A stretch of 45,849 nt of DNA from Pseudomonadota bacterium (GCA_023430315.1 JAEZAW010000274.1:1-45849); one strand, 5' to 3'; positions 17,374 to 26,152 are shown, counted from the stretch's first letter. Numbers and translations: made by a program. The notes: generated by a model not told the origin, from the letters alone.

Positions 17374-17388
17374 CGCGGAATTGCCGCG
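17374..17388. promoter_or_regulatory. Candidate AsnC-type operator
   Basis: CGCGG-AATTG-CCGCG is a perfect 15-base interrupted palindrome in the short divergent gap between the AsnC regulator and the PLP enzyme. Its size and AT-rich centre fit Lrp/AsnC binding sites. It lies 24 bases before the enzyme start. Confidence 0.4.
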
Positions 17389-17411
17389 CGAATGATCCCT
17401 AGCATGAATGG

Positions 17412-18371
17412 ATGCAATCGCAATCCCCCCTCTCGACGGCACGGATCGAAGAAGCCCGGCGCCTGATCGATCCAGTCTTCCTGAACATGCCGTTGGTGAA
17501 CGATGCGGCCCTCGATCGGGCTCTCGGCGCCGAGGTGCATCTCAAGCTCGAAATGGACAATCCGATCCGCAGCTTCAAAGGCCGCGGTACCGGCTTCTTC
17601 GTCGCGAGCGAACTCCCGAAGGGCGTGCCGGTCGTCGCAGCATCGGCGGGCAATTTCGGGCAGGGTCTCGCCTACAACGCAAAGCGTCGCGGCCACGACG
17701 TGACGGTCTTTGCGGCCCGTGGCGCCAACACGGCCAAGATCGATGCCATGCGCGGCTTCGGTGCCAAGGTCATCGTCGACGGTGCCGACTTCGACGAAGC
17801 CAAGGCGCTGGCAAGCCGCCACGCCGAACGGCTTGGCCACCTCTTCGTCGAGGATGGTGCGCACGCTTCGATCGCCGAGGGTGCCGGCACTATTGCGGCC
17901 GAAGTTACCGATGCCGTCAGCGGCATCGACGCTTTCTTCGTGCCGCTCGGCAATGGCGCGCTGGCGACCGGTGTCGGCTGCTGGCTGAAGGCAGTCTCGC
18001 CATCGACCAAGGTCATCGCCGTCGCGGCCGAAGGGGCGCCGAGCATGGCCATCTCCTGGCGTGAAGGACGCATCGCGACAACCGAGCGCGCCGATACGAT
18101 CGGCGATGGCATTGCCGTCCGCGTGCCCGTACCGTTCGCGCTCGAATGCATGAAGACGACGATCGACGATGTGCTGCTCGTCTCGGATAACGATCTGCTC
18201 AGCGCCATGCTGCTCATCCATACACACCTCGGTCGGCGTGCCGAGCCCGCGGGCGTCGCCGGACTTGCGGCCCTGATACGCAACCGCGCCGCCTTTGCCG
18301 GTCAGCGCGTGGCCACCGTGATCTGCGGCGCCAATCTCACAGACCAACAGATCGCAATGTGGTTCGACTGA
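17412..18371 (+). CDS. PLP-dependent serine/threonine dehydratase-like enzyme (fold type II)
   Basis: This 319-residue enzyme of the tryptophan-synthase-beta fold is similar to threonine deaminase, serine racemase and hydroxyaspartate dehydratase. The PLP lysine is Lys56 in PIRSFKGRG. The substrate loop is ASAGNFGQGL (78-86) and the phosphate-binding glycines are in PLGNGALATG (about 178-187). Members deaminate beta-hydroxy amino acids to 2-oxo acids. There is no C-terminal ACT regulatory domain, so it is a catabolic type. Divergent from an AsnC regulator and 39 bases before pxpA, it probably opens an operon running through pxpA into the right tct genes. The exact substrate is unknown. Confidence 0.85.
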   Translation: MQSQSPLSTARIEEARRLIDPVFLNMPLVNDAALDRALGAEVHLKLEMDNPIRSFKGRGTGFFVASELPKGVPVVAASAGNFGQGLAYNAKRRGHDVTVFAARGANTAKIDAMRGFGAKVIVDGADFDEAKALASRHAERLGHLFVEDGAHASIAEGAGTIAAEVTDAVSGIDAFFVPLGNGALATGVGCWLKAVSPSTKVIAVAAEGAPSMAISWREGRIATTERADTIGDGIAVRVPVPFALECMKTTIDDVLLVSDNDLLSAMLLIHTHLGRRAEPAGVAGLAALIRNRAAFAGQRVATVICGANLTDQQIAMWFD

Positions 18372-18410
18372 AAGTATCGATCACTTTACAGACAGCCGAA
18401 GGGAAACAGC

Positions 18411-19205
18411 GTGACGACGACGGTCAACATCAATGCCGACATGGGAGAAAGCTTCGGGCGGTATACGCTCGGCGACGACGCCAATCTGCTGAAGATCATC
18501 AAGTCCGCAAACATCGCGTGCGGGATGCACGCGGGTGATCCGACAGTCATGCGGCGAACAGTGGAACTCGCCAAGGCGAATGGCGTCAGCGTCGGCGCTC
18601 ATCCAGGCTTCAATGATATCTGGGGCTTTGGTCGTCGTGAGATGCAGATGCGGGCCAACGACCTCGAGAACCTCGTGGCCTACCAGATCGCCGCGCTTGT
18701 CGGCATCAGCGGCATGGTCGGCGTGCCCGTGACGCACGTGAAGCCACACGGCGCTCTGCACAACGTGGCGAGCCGCGACCCGGATATGGCGCGCGCTGTC
18801 GTGAAGGGCATCAAGGCGATCGATCCGAACTTGATGCTCGTCTGTCTCGCGACGCTGGAGCTCGAGAAGGCCGGTCTTGCCATCGGCCTCCCCGTCGCGC
18901 GCGAGGCCTACATCGATCGTATGTACGAGGACGATGGCTCGCTCAGATCGCGCATGAACGACGATGCCATGATCCACGATTCGGAGGTGGCCGCGGCGCA
19001 CGTTGTGCGCATGATTGTCGACAAGACGATCGTCTCGCGCTCCGGCAAGCGCATTCCGTGCGAGATCGATTCTCTCTGCGTCCATGGCGACGAGCCGACG
19101 ACGCTGGCAACCGCAGCCGCCGCGCGCAAGGCGCTGGAGCAGGCCGGCGTGCGGATTGCCACACTCCCGGAGATGAATATTGCCAAGCGGGCCGCCGTTG
19201 GCTGA
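18411..19205 (+). CDS. pxpA: LamB/YcsF family, 5-oxoprolinase subunit A-like
   Basis: This 264-residue protein has the YcsF/PxpA pattern: NINADMGESFGRY at the N-terminus, SANIACGMHAGDP, GAHPGFND, VKPHGALHN and CVHGDEP near the C-terminus. In known systems PxpA works with PxpB and PxpC to open 5-oxoproline with ATP, giving glutamate. No pxpB or pxpC gene is visible in the window, so the protein may use partners encoded elsewhere or act in another lactam or amide reaction. GTG start with AAGGGA about 7 bases upstream. It sits between the dehydratase and a TTT transporter. Confidence 0.85.
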   Translation: MTTTVNINADMGESFGRYTLGDDANLLKIIKSANIACGMHAGDPTVMRRTVELAKANGVSVGAHPGFNDIWGFGRREMQMRANDLENLVAYQIAALVGISGMVGVPVTHVKPHGALHNVASRDPDMARAVVKGIKAIDPNLMLVCLATLELEKAGLAIGLPVAREAYIDRMYEDDGSLRSRMNDDAMIHDSEVAAAHVVRMIVDKTIVSRSGKRIPCEIDSLCVHGDEPTTLATAAAARKALEQAGVRIATLPEMNIAKRAAVG

Positions 19206-19264
19206 ATATCCGTTCTAACGGAGGAAATGCCGAGAGCCTCGCTCAGGGGCCATCCGAGGAGTGT

Positions 19265-19287
19265 CCGGCAACGCTGCACGCTGCCGG
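19265..19287 (+). other. Stem-loop between pxpA and tctC
   Basis: CCGGCA (19265-19270) pairs with TGCCGG (19282-19287). Two further pairs lie inside after an A/C mismatch, around a CTGCA loop. No T run follows. It could stabilise or separate the transcripts of the 202-base gap; the gap holds no gene. Confidence 0.35.
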
Positions 19288-19407
19288 GCGGGCAGACCGG
19301 CGACGCGACGCACCTATCCCTGATTGTGGGATCCGCCTGTGCCGAGCGCCAAGCTTCCGGCGACTGTTCGGTTACCTAAGCAGGGACATTGGCGTTAGGG
19401 GATACAC

Positions 19408-20349
19408 ATGACACGGCAACTGATCTATCGCACGGCCGCAGTATTTGCTGCGCTTGCCATGGCGTTCTCGTCCGCGCAGGCGGCCTGGCCGGAGAAGCCG
19501 ATCACCATCACGGTCGGCTTTGGCGCAGGCGGCACGACGGACGTGGCCGCACGGGCGGTCGGAGAGCTCATTTCGAAGAAACTCGGCCAGCCTGTGGTCG
19601 TCGAGAACCGTCCCGGTGCTGGTGGTGCCGTTGCTGCTACGGCCCTCACGAAGGCCGCGCCCGACGGATACAACCTGGTCGCTATAACATCGACGACCAT
19701 CGCGCTCGATCCGCAGATGACGTCGCTCGGCTACTCGATCGACGACTTCACGTACATCGCGGCAATCGGCGATTTCCCCGAGGCCTTCATCGCCCTGCCG
19801 ACGCATGGCTGGAAGACACTCGCGGATGCCTTCGCCGCGAACAAGGCAAAGGGCACGGTGAACTACGCGTCGACGACCTCGCTCGATCGCATGATGACCA
19901 AGGTGCTCGGCAAGAAGGTGGGGCTCAACCTCGTTCCCGTGCCGACCAAGGGTGGTGCCGAGGCTGTCACGCAGGTGCTCGGCGGGCACGTCGATCTCGC
20001 CTACAGCTCCGGCGCGTACTATCCGCAGGCGAAGGCTGGCGCACTGTCCGTTCTGGCCGTGCTGTCCGATCGTCGTGTCGCGGGCTTGCCTGAAGTCCCG
20101 ACGCTGAAGGAGCTCGGCTATGACGTATCGAGCGTCAACCTGATCCTCTATGTGGCACCTAAGGGCCTACCCGCGGACATAGCGACCAAGCTCTCGGCAG
20201 CCTTCGCCGAGGCCGGTGCTGATCCGTCGACGGTCGCGCTCATGGAGAAGCGCAGCCTCAACAACATCGTCGAGACAGGCGCTGCGCTGGAGAAGACCAT
20301 TCGCGCGCACGCAGCGTCCTACAAGCAGATGATCGAGGCCGCCAAGTGA
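19408..20349 (+). CDS. TctC-family (Bug) solute-binding protein, right system
   Basis: This 313-residue periplasmic binding protein of a tripartite tricarboxylate transporter has a signal peptide (MTRQLIYRTAAVFAALAMAF..., cut near AQA-AW), then the family opening WPEKPITITVGFGAGGTTD. The conserved AAPDGYNL and the second-lobe GGHVDLAYSS motifs are also present. Unlike the left-hand copy it is intact. The start has GGGGAT 5 bases upstream. It overlaps tctB by 4 bases (GTGA), so the binding protein and permease are translated together with no stem-loop between them. Confidence 0.92.
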   Translation: MTRQLIYRTAAVFAALAMAFSSAQAAWPEKPITITVGFGAGGTTDVAARAVGELISKKLGQPVVVENRPGAGGAVAATALTKAAPDGYNLVAITSTTIALDPQMTSLGYSIDDFTYIAAIGDFPEAFIALPTHGWKTLADAFAANKAKGTVNYASTTSLDRMMTKVLGKKVGLNLVPVPTKGGAEAVTQVLGGHVDLAYSSGAYYPQAKAGALSVLAVLSDRRVAGLPEVPTLKELGYDVSSVNLILYVAPKGLPADIATKLSAAFAEAGADPSTVALMEKRSLNNIVETGAALEKTIRAHAASYKQMIEAAK

Positions 20350-20783
20350 GCGGCGAAAGCCCCTCAGCCGAGCTGCGTTCGCGCGGCTCGGTGCTGGCTG
20401 AGCTTCTGGTCCTCGCTGGCATCGCCCTCATAGCCTTCGTCTGGGTCATACCTGCTCAGGTCTCCGGCGGTGGCTTTGGGTTGGATCCGGGCATCTTGCC
20501 GCGACTGTGTGCTGCCGCCATCGGCCTGATGGTATTGGCCGACGGCCTCCAGCGCCTCGCACGCGGCGTGCAAACGGAGGCCTATTCTGCAGGCTGGGCT
20601 GCGCTGGTGCGGATTGGCGTGCTTGCTGTCCTTGGCGCCATCGTTCTGCAGGTCGCGGGCGTCGCCGCAGCAGCGCTCGTAACGGTGCCTGTCGGTATGC
20701 TGCTTCTCGGCGAGCGCCGGCCGCTGCTGATCGCTGCGACGACGGCTCTGGTTGCGGGGCTGCTGTTCTTGCTCCAGCGCTGA
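20346..20783 (+). CDS. Tripartite tricarboxylate transporter small permease (TctB family), right system
   Basis: This 145-residue membrane protein has four predicted helices. The TctB mark appears as GGGFGLDPGILPRLCA (the family GxGxxP region), then a hydrophilic linker and two or three closely spaced helices ending in LVAGLLFLLQR. The GTG start overlaps the tctC stop by 4 bases. It is shorter than the left-hand TctB (161) and only distantly similar, so the two systems are not a recent duplication. Confidence 0.85.
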   Translation: MSGESPSAELRSRGSVLAELLVLAGIALIAFVWVIPAQVSGGGFGLDPGILPRLCAAAIGLMVLADGLQRLARGVQTEAYSAGWAALVRIGVLAVLGAIVLQVAGVAAAALVTVPVGMLLLGERRPLLIAATTALVAGLLFLLQR

Positions 20784-20792
20784 GGATCGAAG

Positions 20793-22268
20793 ATGAGCGA
20801 TGCGCTGCTCGGCTTCGGTGATGCGCTGCAGCCTCTGAATGTCGCGTTCATCGTCCTCGGCGTCCTGATGGGCTACGTAATCGGCGTGCTGCCGGGCCTC
20901 AATCGTCCGGCGGCACTCGCGATCGCTGTGCCGCTCAGCTATTACATGACGCCGCTTTCGGCTGTTGCCTTCCTCATCGGTATCGCGAAGGCGAGTGGGG
21001 CCGGCGGCGCCACCACCGCCATTCTGATCAACACGCCGGGCGAACCCAACGCAACGGTCACCTGCCTCGACGGCTATCCCATGGCCAAGGCGGGCAAAGC
21101 CGTGAAGGCCCTGAAAGTCGCGCTCTACGGCTCCGTCATCGGCGATGTCGTCGGGACCCTGGCCCTGATCATGATCGCGAAGCCGCTCGCGGTCTTCTCA
21201 TTGCGCATCGGGCCGATCGAGATGACCACGATCATGCTGATAGCGCTGGCGCTGATCGCGGCACTGGCTGGCAACTCGCTCTTGCGCGGTCTTGCAGCGG
21301 GCATCTTCGGCATTCTGCTCGCGACGGTCGGGCTGGATCCTGAGAGCGGTACGCCGCGGCTCACGTTCGGCCAGGTCGAGCTTCTTGACGGGATACCTTT
21401 GCTCGCAGTGACCGTCGGTATGCTCGCGCTGTCGGAGATGATCATTCAGGCGGAAGACGTTCTCGCGAAGCGCGGCGAGGCAGTGGCGACCGTGCCGACG
21501 ACCGGCGACCGCAGCTTCAGCTGGCGTGAGTTCCTGCACGTACTGCCGACCTTCCTGCGATCGAGCGTCATCGGGACGGGCATCGGCATCCTGCCGGGGC
21601 TCGGGCCGACGGTCGCCTCCTTCGCATCTTATGCGGCCGCCAAGCGATTGGCGCGACCGGGCGAGGAGTTCGGTAAGGGCGAGATCAAGGGCGTGGCGGC
21701 AGCGGAAACAGCCGACAACGCGGTTGTTCCGGCGAGTTTCATTCCTCTGTTCGCGCTCGGTCTGCCCGGCAGCGTTTCCGCGGCGATCCTCATTGCGGCG
21801 CTGATGATCCATGGCGTGGTGCCAGGGCCCCGCATGTTCGCCGAGCATGAGCGGCTCGTGTCCGGCATCTACGGCACGATGCTCGTGACCGCTGGGGTGA
21901 TGCTCATTGTCGGGCGGATAGGGCTTGTCGCGTTTGCGCAGCTCACGCGTGTTCCTGCGACGGTGATCATCCCGGTTGTGACTGTATTGTGCCTGGTCGG
22001 GGCCTACCTCGAGAGCAAATCATTCTTCGCCGTCCAGATGACGATTGGCTTCGCCATCCTCGGCTACCTCATGCATCGCTTCGACTACTCGCGCGTGACG
22101 TTTCTGATCGGCTTCGTCATCGGGCCGCAGTTCGAGCTGTCGCTGAGGCAGTCGATCATCATCAGCAACGGCGACATTACGGTTCTTGCCAAGCATCCGA
22201 TCGCCCTCGCGATCATTGCCATCGCAATAGCTGCCGGGCTGTATTTCCTTCGCAGGCCGCGGGAATGA
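20793..22268 (+). CDS. Tripartite tricarboxylate transporter large permease (TctA family), right system
   Basis: This 491-residue protein has about 12 helices. TctA motifs seen are VLMGYVIGVLPGLNRPAAL, KASGAGGATTAILINTPGEP and, in the second half, GTGIGILPGLGPTVASFAS with FIPLFALGLPGSVSAA. The ribosome site GAGG precedes the start by about 8 bases, and 9 bases separate it from tctB. It is the last gene of the likely dehydratase-pxpA-tctCBA operon and ends 16 bases from the convergent GntR gene. Confidence 0.92.
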   Translation: MSDALLGFGDALQPLNVAFIVLGVLMGYVIGVLPGLNRPAALAIAVPLSYYMTPLSAVAFLIGIAKASGAGGATTAILINTPGEPNATVTCLDGYPMAKAGKAVKALKVALYGSVIGDVVGTLALIMIAKPLAVFSLRIGPIEMTTIMLIALALIAALAGNSLLRGLAAGIFGILLATVGLDPESGTPRLTFGQVELLDGIPLLAVTVGMLALSEMIIQAEDVLAKRGEAVATVPTTGDRSFSWREFLHVLPTFLRSSVIGTGIGILPGLGPTVASFASYAAAKRLARPGEEFGKGEIKGVAAAETADNAVVPASFIPLFALGLPGSVSAAILIAALMIHGVVPGPRMFAEHERLVSGIYGTMLVTAGVMLIVGRIGLVAFAQLTRVPATVIIPVVTVLCLVGAYLESKSFFAVQMTIGFAILGYLMHRFDYSRVTFLIGFVIGPQFELSLRQSIIISNGDITVLAKHPIALAIIAIAIAAGLYFLRRPRE

Positions 22269-22284
22269 AATCGCCACGCGCCGA

Positions 22285-22971
22285 TCAGCCGGTCATAGAA
22301 ACGGCCAGCTTTCGATAGTGATCCATGCTTTTCGTTAAATGCGCCCGCATGGCTTTGCGCGCCTCGCCGCCATTGCGGCTGCGGATCGCCTCGGCAATGC
22401 GCGCGTGATCTTTCTGAATGCGCTCGAGATAGGAGAGTTGATCCCTGCGCGAGCCTTGAGCTGCGCGAATGGTCTGGCGCGGAATGACGTGCCGCCCAAG
22501 AAAGTCGAGGAAGTTCGCGTAGTGGGGATTTCGCGTCGCCTCGGCAATGGCGCGATGGAAGGCGAAATCCTCCGCAATTGCGGCGCTACCCGACGCGATC
22601 GCCTTGTCGATAGCGGCGAGTGCGGCCTCGATGCGACGGACCTCCGACGGCGTGGCCCTCTCGGCGGCAAGTGCTGCAGCCTCGACCTCTACGGCGAGGC
22701 GAAGCTCCACGATGCTCACGACATCGCCGATTGAGCTGGGGGCGCCTCTCGATCCGTCCGCAATCCGGAAGGTCGCGCGATTGGCATCTCTCGAGACATA
22801 AGCGCCACTACCCTGCCGCGTCACGACAAGGCCCTCGGCGCGCAGTGCCGCAACCGCCTCACGCACGACCGTACGTGAAACGCCCATGGCGGTCATAAGC
22901 TCGAGTTCGGTTGGCAGCCGTGCTCCAGCAACGAGGCGACCGCTGCGGATTTCGCCAGCAATTCGTTCCAC
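22285..22971 (-). CDS. GntR family (FadR/FCD-type) transcriptional regulator
   Basis: This 228-residue regulator has an N-terminal winged helix (GARLPTELELMTAMGVSRTVVREAVAALRAEGLVVTRQGSGAYV) and a C-terminal all-helical FCD ligand domain with its metal-site residues in EDFAFHRAIAEATRNPHY and RAHLTKSMDHY. The GTG start at 22971 trims the first helix that usually precedes VERIAGEI. The reading frame continues upstream with a good match (LVDEVVERI) but has no ATG before a stop. A nearby ATG at 23065 is in another frame, so the true start is uncertain or a base is missing. It diverges from the second TRAP operon, its likely target. Confidence 0.85.
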   Translation of the reverse strand: MERIAGEIRSGRLVAGARLPTELELMTAMGVSRTVVREAVAALRAEGLVVTRQGSGAYVSRDANRATFRIADGSRGAPSSIGDVVSIVELRLAVEVEAAALAAERATPSEVRRIEAALAAIDKAIASGSAAIAEDFAFHRAIAEATRNPHYANFLDFLGRHVIPRQTIRAAQGSRRDQLSYLERIQKDHARIAEAIRSRNGGEARKAMRAHLTKSMDHYRKLAVSMTG

Positions 22972-23230
22972 GACTTCATCGACGAGGTTGCGGGACGGGC
23001 TGAGCGGCTTCAGCAGCGAGCGTGTCGACGAGGCGGCGCGCGTGCTTGACGATATGTCTGCTCATCGTACAAATTAATTATCACCTAGCTCTCCATCCGG
23101 CAAGTCTCCGACCTAGAAGCGGAACGCCGATGGTTGAAGGTGGTCCACGCCTGCCGGATATCACGGGAGCGGGCGGGAAATTGGGAGGAGCGGTCGAGAT
23201 TGACCGCCATACGTCACCAGGAGATCTCCG

Positions 23231-24244
23231 ATGTCCAAAGTCACCCTCGACAGGCGCAGTCTGCTTCGCCTGGGCGCCGGCGCTGTTGCGGCGACGACTG
23301 CCATGAAGGCAACGATCGCTTCCGCGCAGGCTAAGGTCGTGCTCAAGGCCACGGACGTGCATCCACTCGGCTATCCGACGGTTGAGGCGGTCGTGCGCAT
23401 GGGCAAGAAGCTCGAGGACGCCACCAAGGGCCGTCTTTCGATCCAGATGTATCCGTCGATGCAGCTCGGCGGCGAGAAGGAGATGATCGAGCAGGCGCAG
23501 CTCGGCGCGCTGCAGATCGCGCGCATCTCCGTCGGTCCAATGGGGCCGCTGGTGCCCGAGTTCAATGTCTTCAATCTGCCCTTCGTGTTCCGCGACGTCG
23601 CGCACATGGAGAAGGTCATCGACGGGCCGATCGGCAGCGAGTTGCTCGACAAGCTGACCAAGCATCCGACGGCTGGGCTCATCGGCCTTTGCTACATGAA
23701 CGCGGGTGTGCGCAACGTCTACAATTCCAAAAAGCCGATCACCAAGGTCGAAGACCTGAAGGGCATGAAGATCCGCATGATGGGCAACCCGCTGTTCGTC
23801 GACACGATGAATTCGCTCGGCGGGAATGGCGTCGCCATGGGCTTCGATCAGCTCATCAATGCCATGCAGACCGGTGTCGTCGATGGCGCGGAGAACAACG
23901 AGCCGTCATACGAGTCGGGCCAGCACTACCGCTATGCCAAGTTCTACTCGAAGACCGGCCATCTGATGATTCCCGAGATCCTCGTCTTCTCGAAGAGGAC
24001 TTTCGAGGGCATGTCGAAGGACGATCAGGCGCTGATCTTGAAGACCGCCAAGGAAGCACAGCTCGAGCAGCGCAAGCTTTGGTACGAGCGCGAGCAGGAA
24101 TCGCTCAAGAAAATGATCGATGCCGGCGTGGCTGTGAACGAAGTTGCCGACAGGGGTGCTTTCCAGGCCGCCGTGAAGCCGGTGTGGGACAAGTACGGCG
24201 CCGCGCACAAGGCGCTGATCGATCGCATTGCGGCCGTGAACTAG
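23231..24244 (+). CDS. TRAP transporter solute-binding protein (DctP family), second system
   Basis: This 337-residue periplasmic protein has an N-terminus with a Tat-like twin arginine (DRRSLLRLGAG), cut near ASAQA. The DctP core shows the helix GGEKEMIEQAQLGALQIARI, the segment NVFNLPFVFRD and the ligand-arginine region VEDLKGMKIRMMG, then DGAENNEPSYES. Good ribosome site (AGGAGA) upstream of 23231. It is the first gene of the second TRAP operon and diverges from the GntR regulator. A strong terminator-like stem-loop separates it from dctQ. The RR pair suggests export in folded form; the ligand is unknown. Confidence 0.92.
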   Translation: MSKVTLDRRSLLRLGAGAVAATTAMKATIASAQAKVVLKATDVHPLGYPTVEAVVRMGKKLEDATKGRLSIQMYPSMQLGGEKEMIEQAQLGALQIARISVGPMGPLVPEFNVFNLPFVFRDVAHMEKVIDGPIGSELLDKLTKHPTAGLIGLCYMNAGVRNVYNSKKPITKVEDLKGMKIRMMGNPLFVDTMNSLGGNGVAMGFDQLINAMQTGVVDGAENNEPSYESGQHYRYAKFYSKTGHLMIPEILVFSKRTFEGMSKDDQALILKTAKEAQLEQRKLWYEREQESLKKMIDAGVAVNEVADRGAFQAAVKPVWDKYGAAHKALIDRIAAVN

Positions 24245-24261
24245 TCGCTCACGTCAAAGTC

Positions 24262-24293
24262 GGAGTTGCCCGTTGCGTTGGGCAACTCCTTTT
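24262..24293 (+). terminator. Stem-loop with T run between dctP and dctQ, second TRAP system
   Basis: A perfect 10-bp stem (GGAGTTGCCC at 24262-24271, GGGCAACTCC at 24280-24289) with an 8-base loop is followed by TTTTCT. It lies 17 bases after the dctP stop and 22 before dctQ. It has the form of an intrinsic terminator and would be partial if dctQ and dctM rely on the same promoter. Confidence 0.8.
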
Positions 24294-24315
24294 CTGCTGA
24301 ATAGTGAGGTCGTGA

Positions 24316-24843
24316 ATGCGCGACGCCTATTTCCGGGCGATGGACCAGCTACACCAGTTATGCTTGCTGCTCGCCGGTACTGCGCTGGTGGTGATCACGA
24401 TCATCATCCCCTACGGCGTGTTCACGAGATTTGTCCTGAACTCGGCATCTTCCTGGCCCGAGCCCTTGGCGATCCTGCTGATGATCGTTCTGTCGTTCCT
24501 TTCGGCGGTCATCTGCTATCGCGAGCATCTTCACATCGCCGTCGGCATGTTGCCCGATGTGTTGCGCGGAGCCCCGCGTGCGGCATTGGGAGTCGCCATT
24601 ACGGCGACGATGCTTGCGACCAATCTTTTCCTGCTCTGGTACGGCATCAAGCTGTGTCAGAAGACCTGGTACCAATCGATCGCCGAGTTTCCCGTTGTCT
24701 CCGTCGGCGTGTCCTACCTGCCGGTCCCGATCGGGGGACTGATCTCGGTGCTCTTCGGCATCGAGAGAATGCTGAAGGGAGACTGGTTCCCGCCGCCGCC
24801 CGCGCCCGATGATGTCGTCGCGCAGACGATAACCGCCGAATAG
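24316..24843 (+). CDS. TRAP transporter small permease (DctQ family), second system
   Basis: This 175-residue inner-membrane protein has four helices. The first runs LCLLLAGTALVVITIIIPYG and the conserved DctQ segment CYREHLHIAVGML follows the second helix. The C-terminal tail is Pro-rich and hydrophilic (PPPPAPDDVV). Start at ATG 24316 with GAGG 7 bases upstream. It follows the stem-loop and precedes dctM by 22 bases. No function beyond pairing with DctM is expected. Confidence 0.88.
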   Translation: MRDAYFRAMDQLHQLCLLLAGTALVVITIIIPYGVFTRFVLNSASSWPEPLAILLMIVLSFLSAVICYREHLHIAVGMLPDVLRGAPRAALGVAITATMLATNLFLLWYGIKLCQKTWYQSIAEFPVVSVGVSYLPVPIGGLISVLFGIERMLKGDWFPPPPAPDDVVAQTITAE

Positions 24844-24865
24844 CAGGCATCGCGCGGAGCACAGC

Positions 24866-26152
24866 ATGGACGCACTCGTACTCATCGGCACGTTCGTTGT
24901 CTTGTGTCTCGTCGGCATGCCGGTCGCTTATGCGCTCGGCCTGGCCGCGATTGCTGCCGCGCTGTGGATGGACATCCCGCTAGAGGCCATTGCACTCAAG
25001 ACGTCCGATGGCATGGACGATTTTCCGCTCCTCGCCATACCGTTCTTCATTCTCGCCGGCGCCATCATGGGCGAAGGCGGCATGGCCGAGCGCATCATCA
25101 ATCTGGCGAAAGTATTCGTCGGCTTCATTCGCGGCGGACTGGCGCTCGTCAATCTTCTGGCCTCGACCATGTTCGGCGCGATCTCGGGGTCCTCGGTCGC
25201 CGACACGGCCTCCATCGGGTCAGTGATGATCCCGCAGATGATCAAGGCCGGCTATCCGCGCCTGTTCGCGGTCAACGTCACCATTTCGGGCTCCTTGCAG
25301 CCGCTGCTGATCCCGCCCTCGCACAACATGGTGATCTACTCGCTCGCTGCGGGCGGAACAGTCTCAATTGCCCATCTGTTTGTCGGCGGCATCATCCCTG
25401 GCCTGCTACTCGGCTTGGCGCTGATGGCGCTGGTGCTGATCTATGCCCACCGCAATAATCTGCCGAAGGGCGAATTCGTGCCGCTGCGCGAGGCGCTACG
25501 CATTGCGCTCGATGCCGTCTGGGGGGCGATCACTGTCGTCATCATCATGGGTGGCATTCTCTCGGGCATCTTCACCCCGACCGAGAGCGCAGCGGTTGCC
25601 TGCGTTTGGGCCTTCTTCGTCACGATGTTCATCTACCGCAGCTACAAGTGGAGCGAGGTGCCGCTGCTCATCGCTCGCGTGGTCCGCACCGTCGGCATGG
25701 TGATGATCATGATCGGCTTCTCGGTCGCCTTTGGCTACATGATGGCGCTGATGCGCATCCCGGCACATGCCGCCGAGTTCTTCACCGCGATCGCCTCCGA
25801 CAAATACACGCTTCTCCTCTACATCAATATCCTGCTGCTCGCGCTCGGCACTTTCATGGATCTGGCGCCGATGCTGCTCATTTGCACGCCGGTCTTCCTG
25901 CCAGTGATCCAGAAGTTCGGCATCGATCCCGTGCATTTCGGGATCATCATGATCTTCAATCTGGGGATTGGCTTGCTGACGCCACCCGTTGGCCCGACGC
26001 TCGCGGTCGGCTGCGCGATCGGTAAAGTCACAATGGAGGCCGTGTCGCGCTCCATTATGCTGTTCTACATCCCGATGCTGATGGTGCTGATGCTCATCAC
26101 CTATGTACCCGCGCTGACACTTTGGTTGCCGCGTCTGCTGCTCGGGAACTAG
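24866..26152 (+). CDS. TRAP transporter large permease (DctM family), second system
   Basis: This 428-residue membrane protein has about 12 helices. The motifs are the DctM-type FPLLAIPFFILAGAIMGEGG, MFGAISGSSVADTASIGSVM, LIPPSHNMVIYS, GIFTPTESAAVACVW and GLLTPPVGPTLAVG. It is distinct from the first DctM in length and sequence, so it represents a different substrate class. The ribosome site is GGAG. Its last 4 bases overlap the convergent MmgE/PrpD gene, leaving no room for a terminator between them. Confidence 0.93.
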   Translation: MDALVLIGTFVVLCLVGMPVAYALGLAAIAAALWMDIPLEAIALKTSDGMDDFPLLAIPFFILAGAIMGEGGMAERIINLAKVFVGFIRGGLALVNLLASTMFGAISGSSVADTASIGSVMIPQMIKAGYPRLFAVNVTISGSLQPLLIPPSHNMVIYSLAAGGTVSIAHLFVGGIIPGLLLGLALMALVLIYAHRNNLPKGEFVPLREALRIALDAVWGAITVVIIMGGILSGIFTPTESAAVACVWAFFVTMFIYRSYKWSEVPLLIARVVRTVGMVMIMIGFSVAFGYMMALMRIPAHAAEFFTAIASDKYTLLLYINILLLALGTFMDLAPMLLICTPVFLPVIQKFGIDPVHFGIIMIFNLGIGLLTPPVGPTLAVGCAIGKVTMEAVSRSIMLFYIPMLMVLMLITYVPALTLWLPRLLLGN

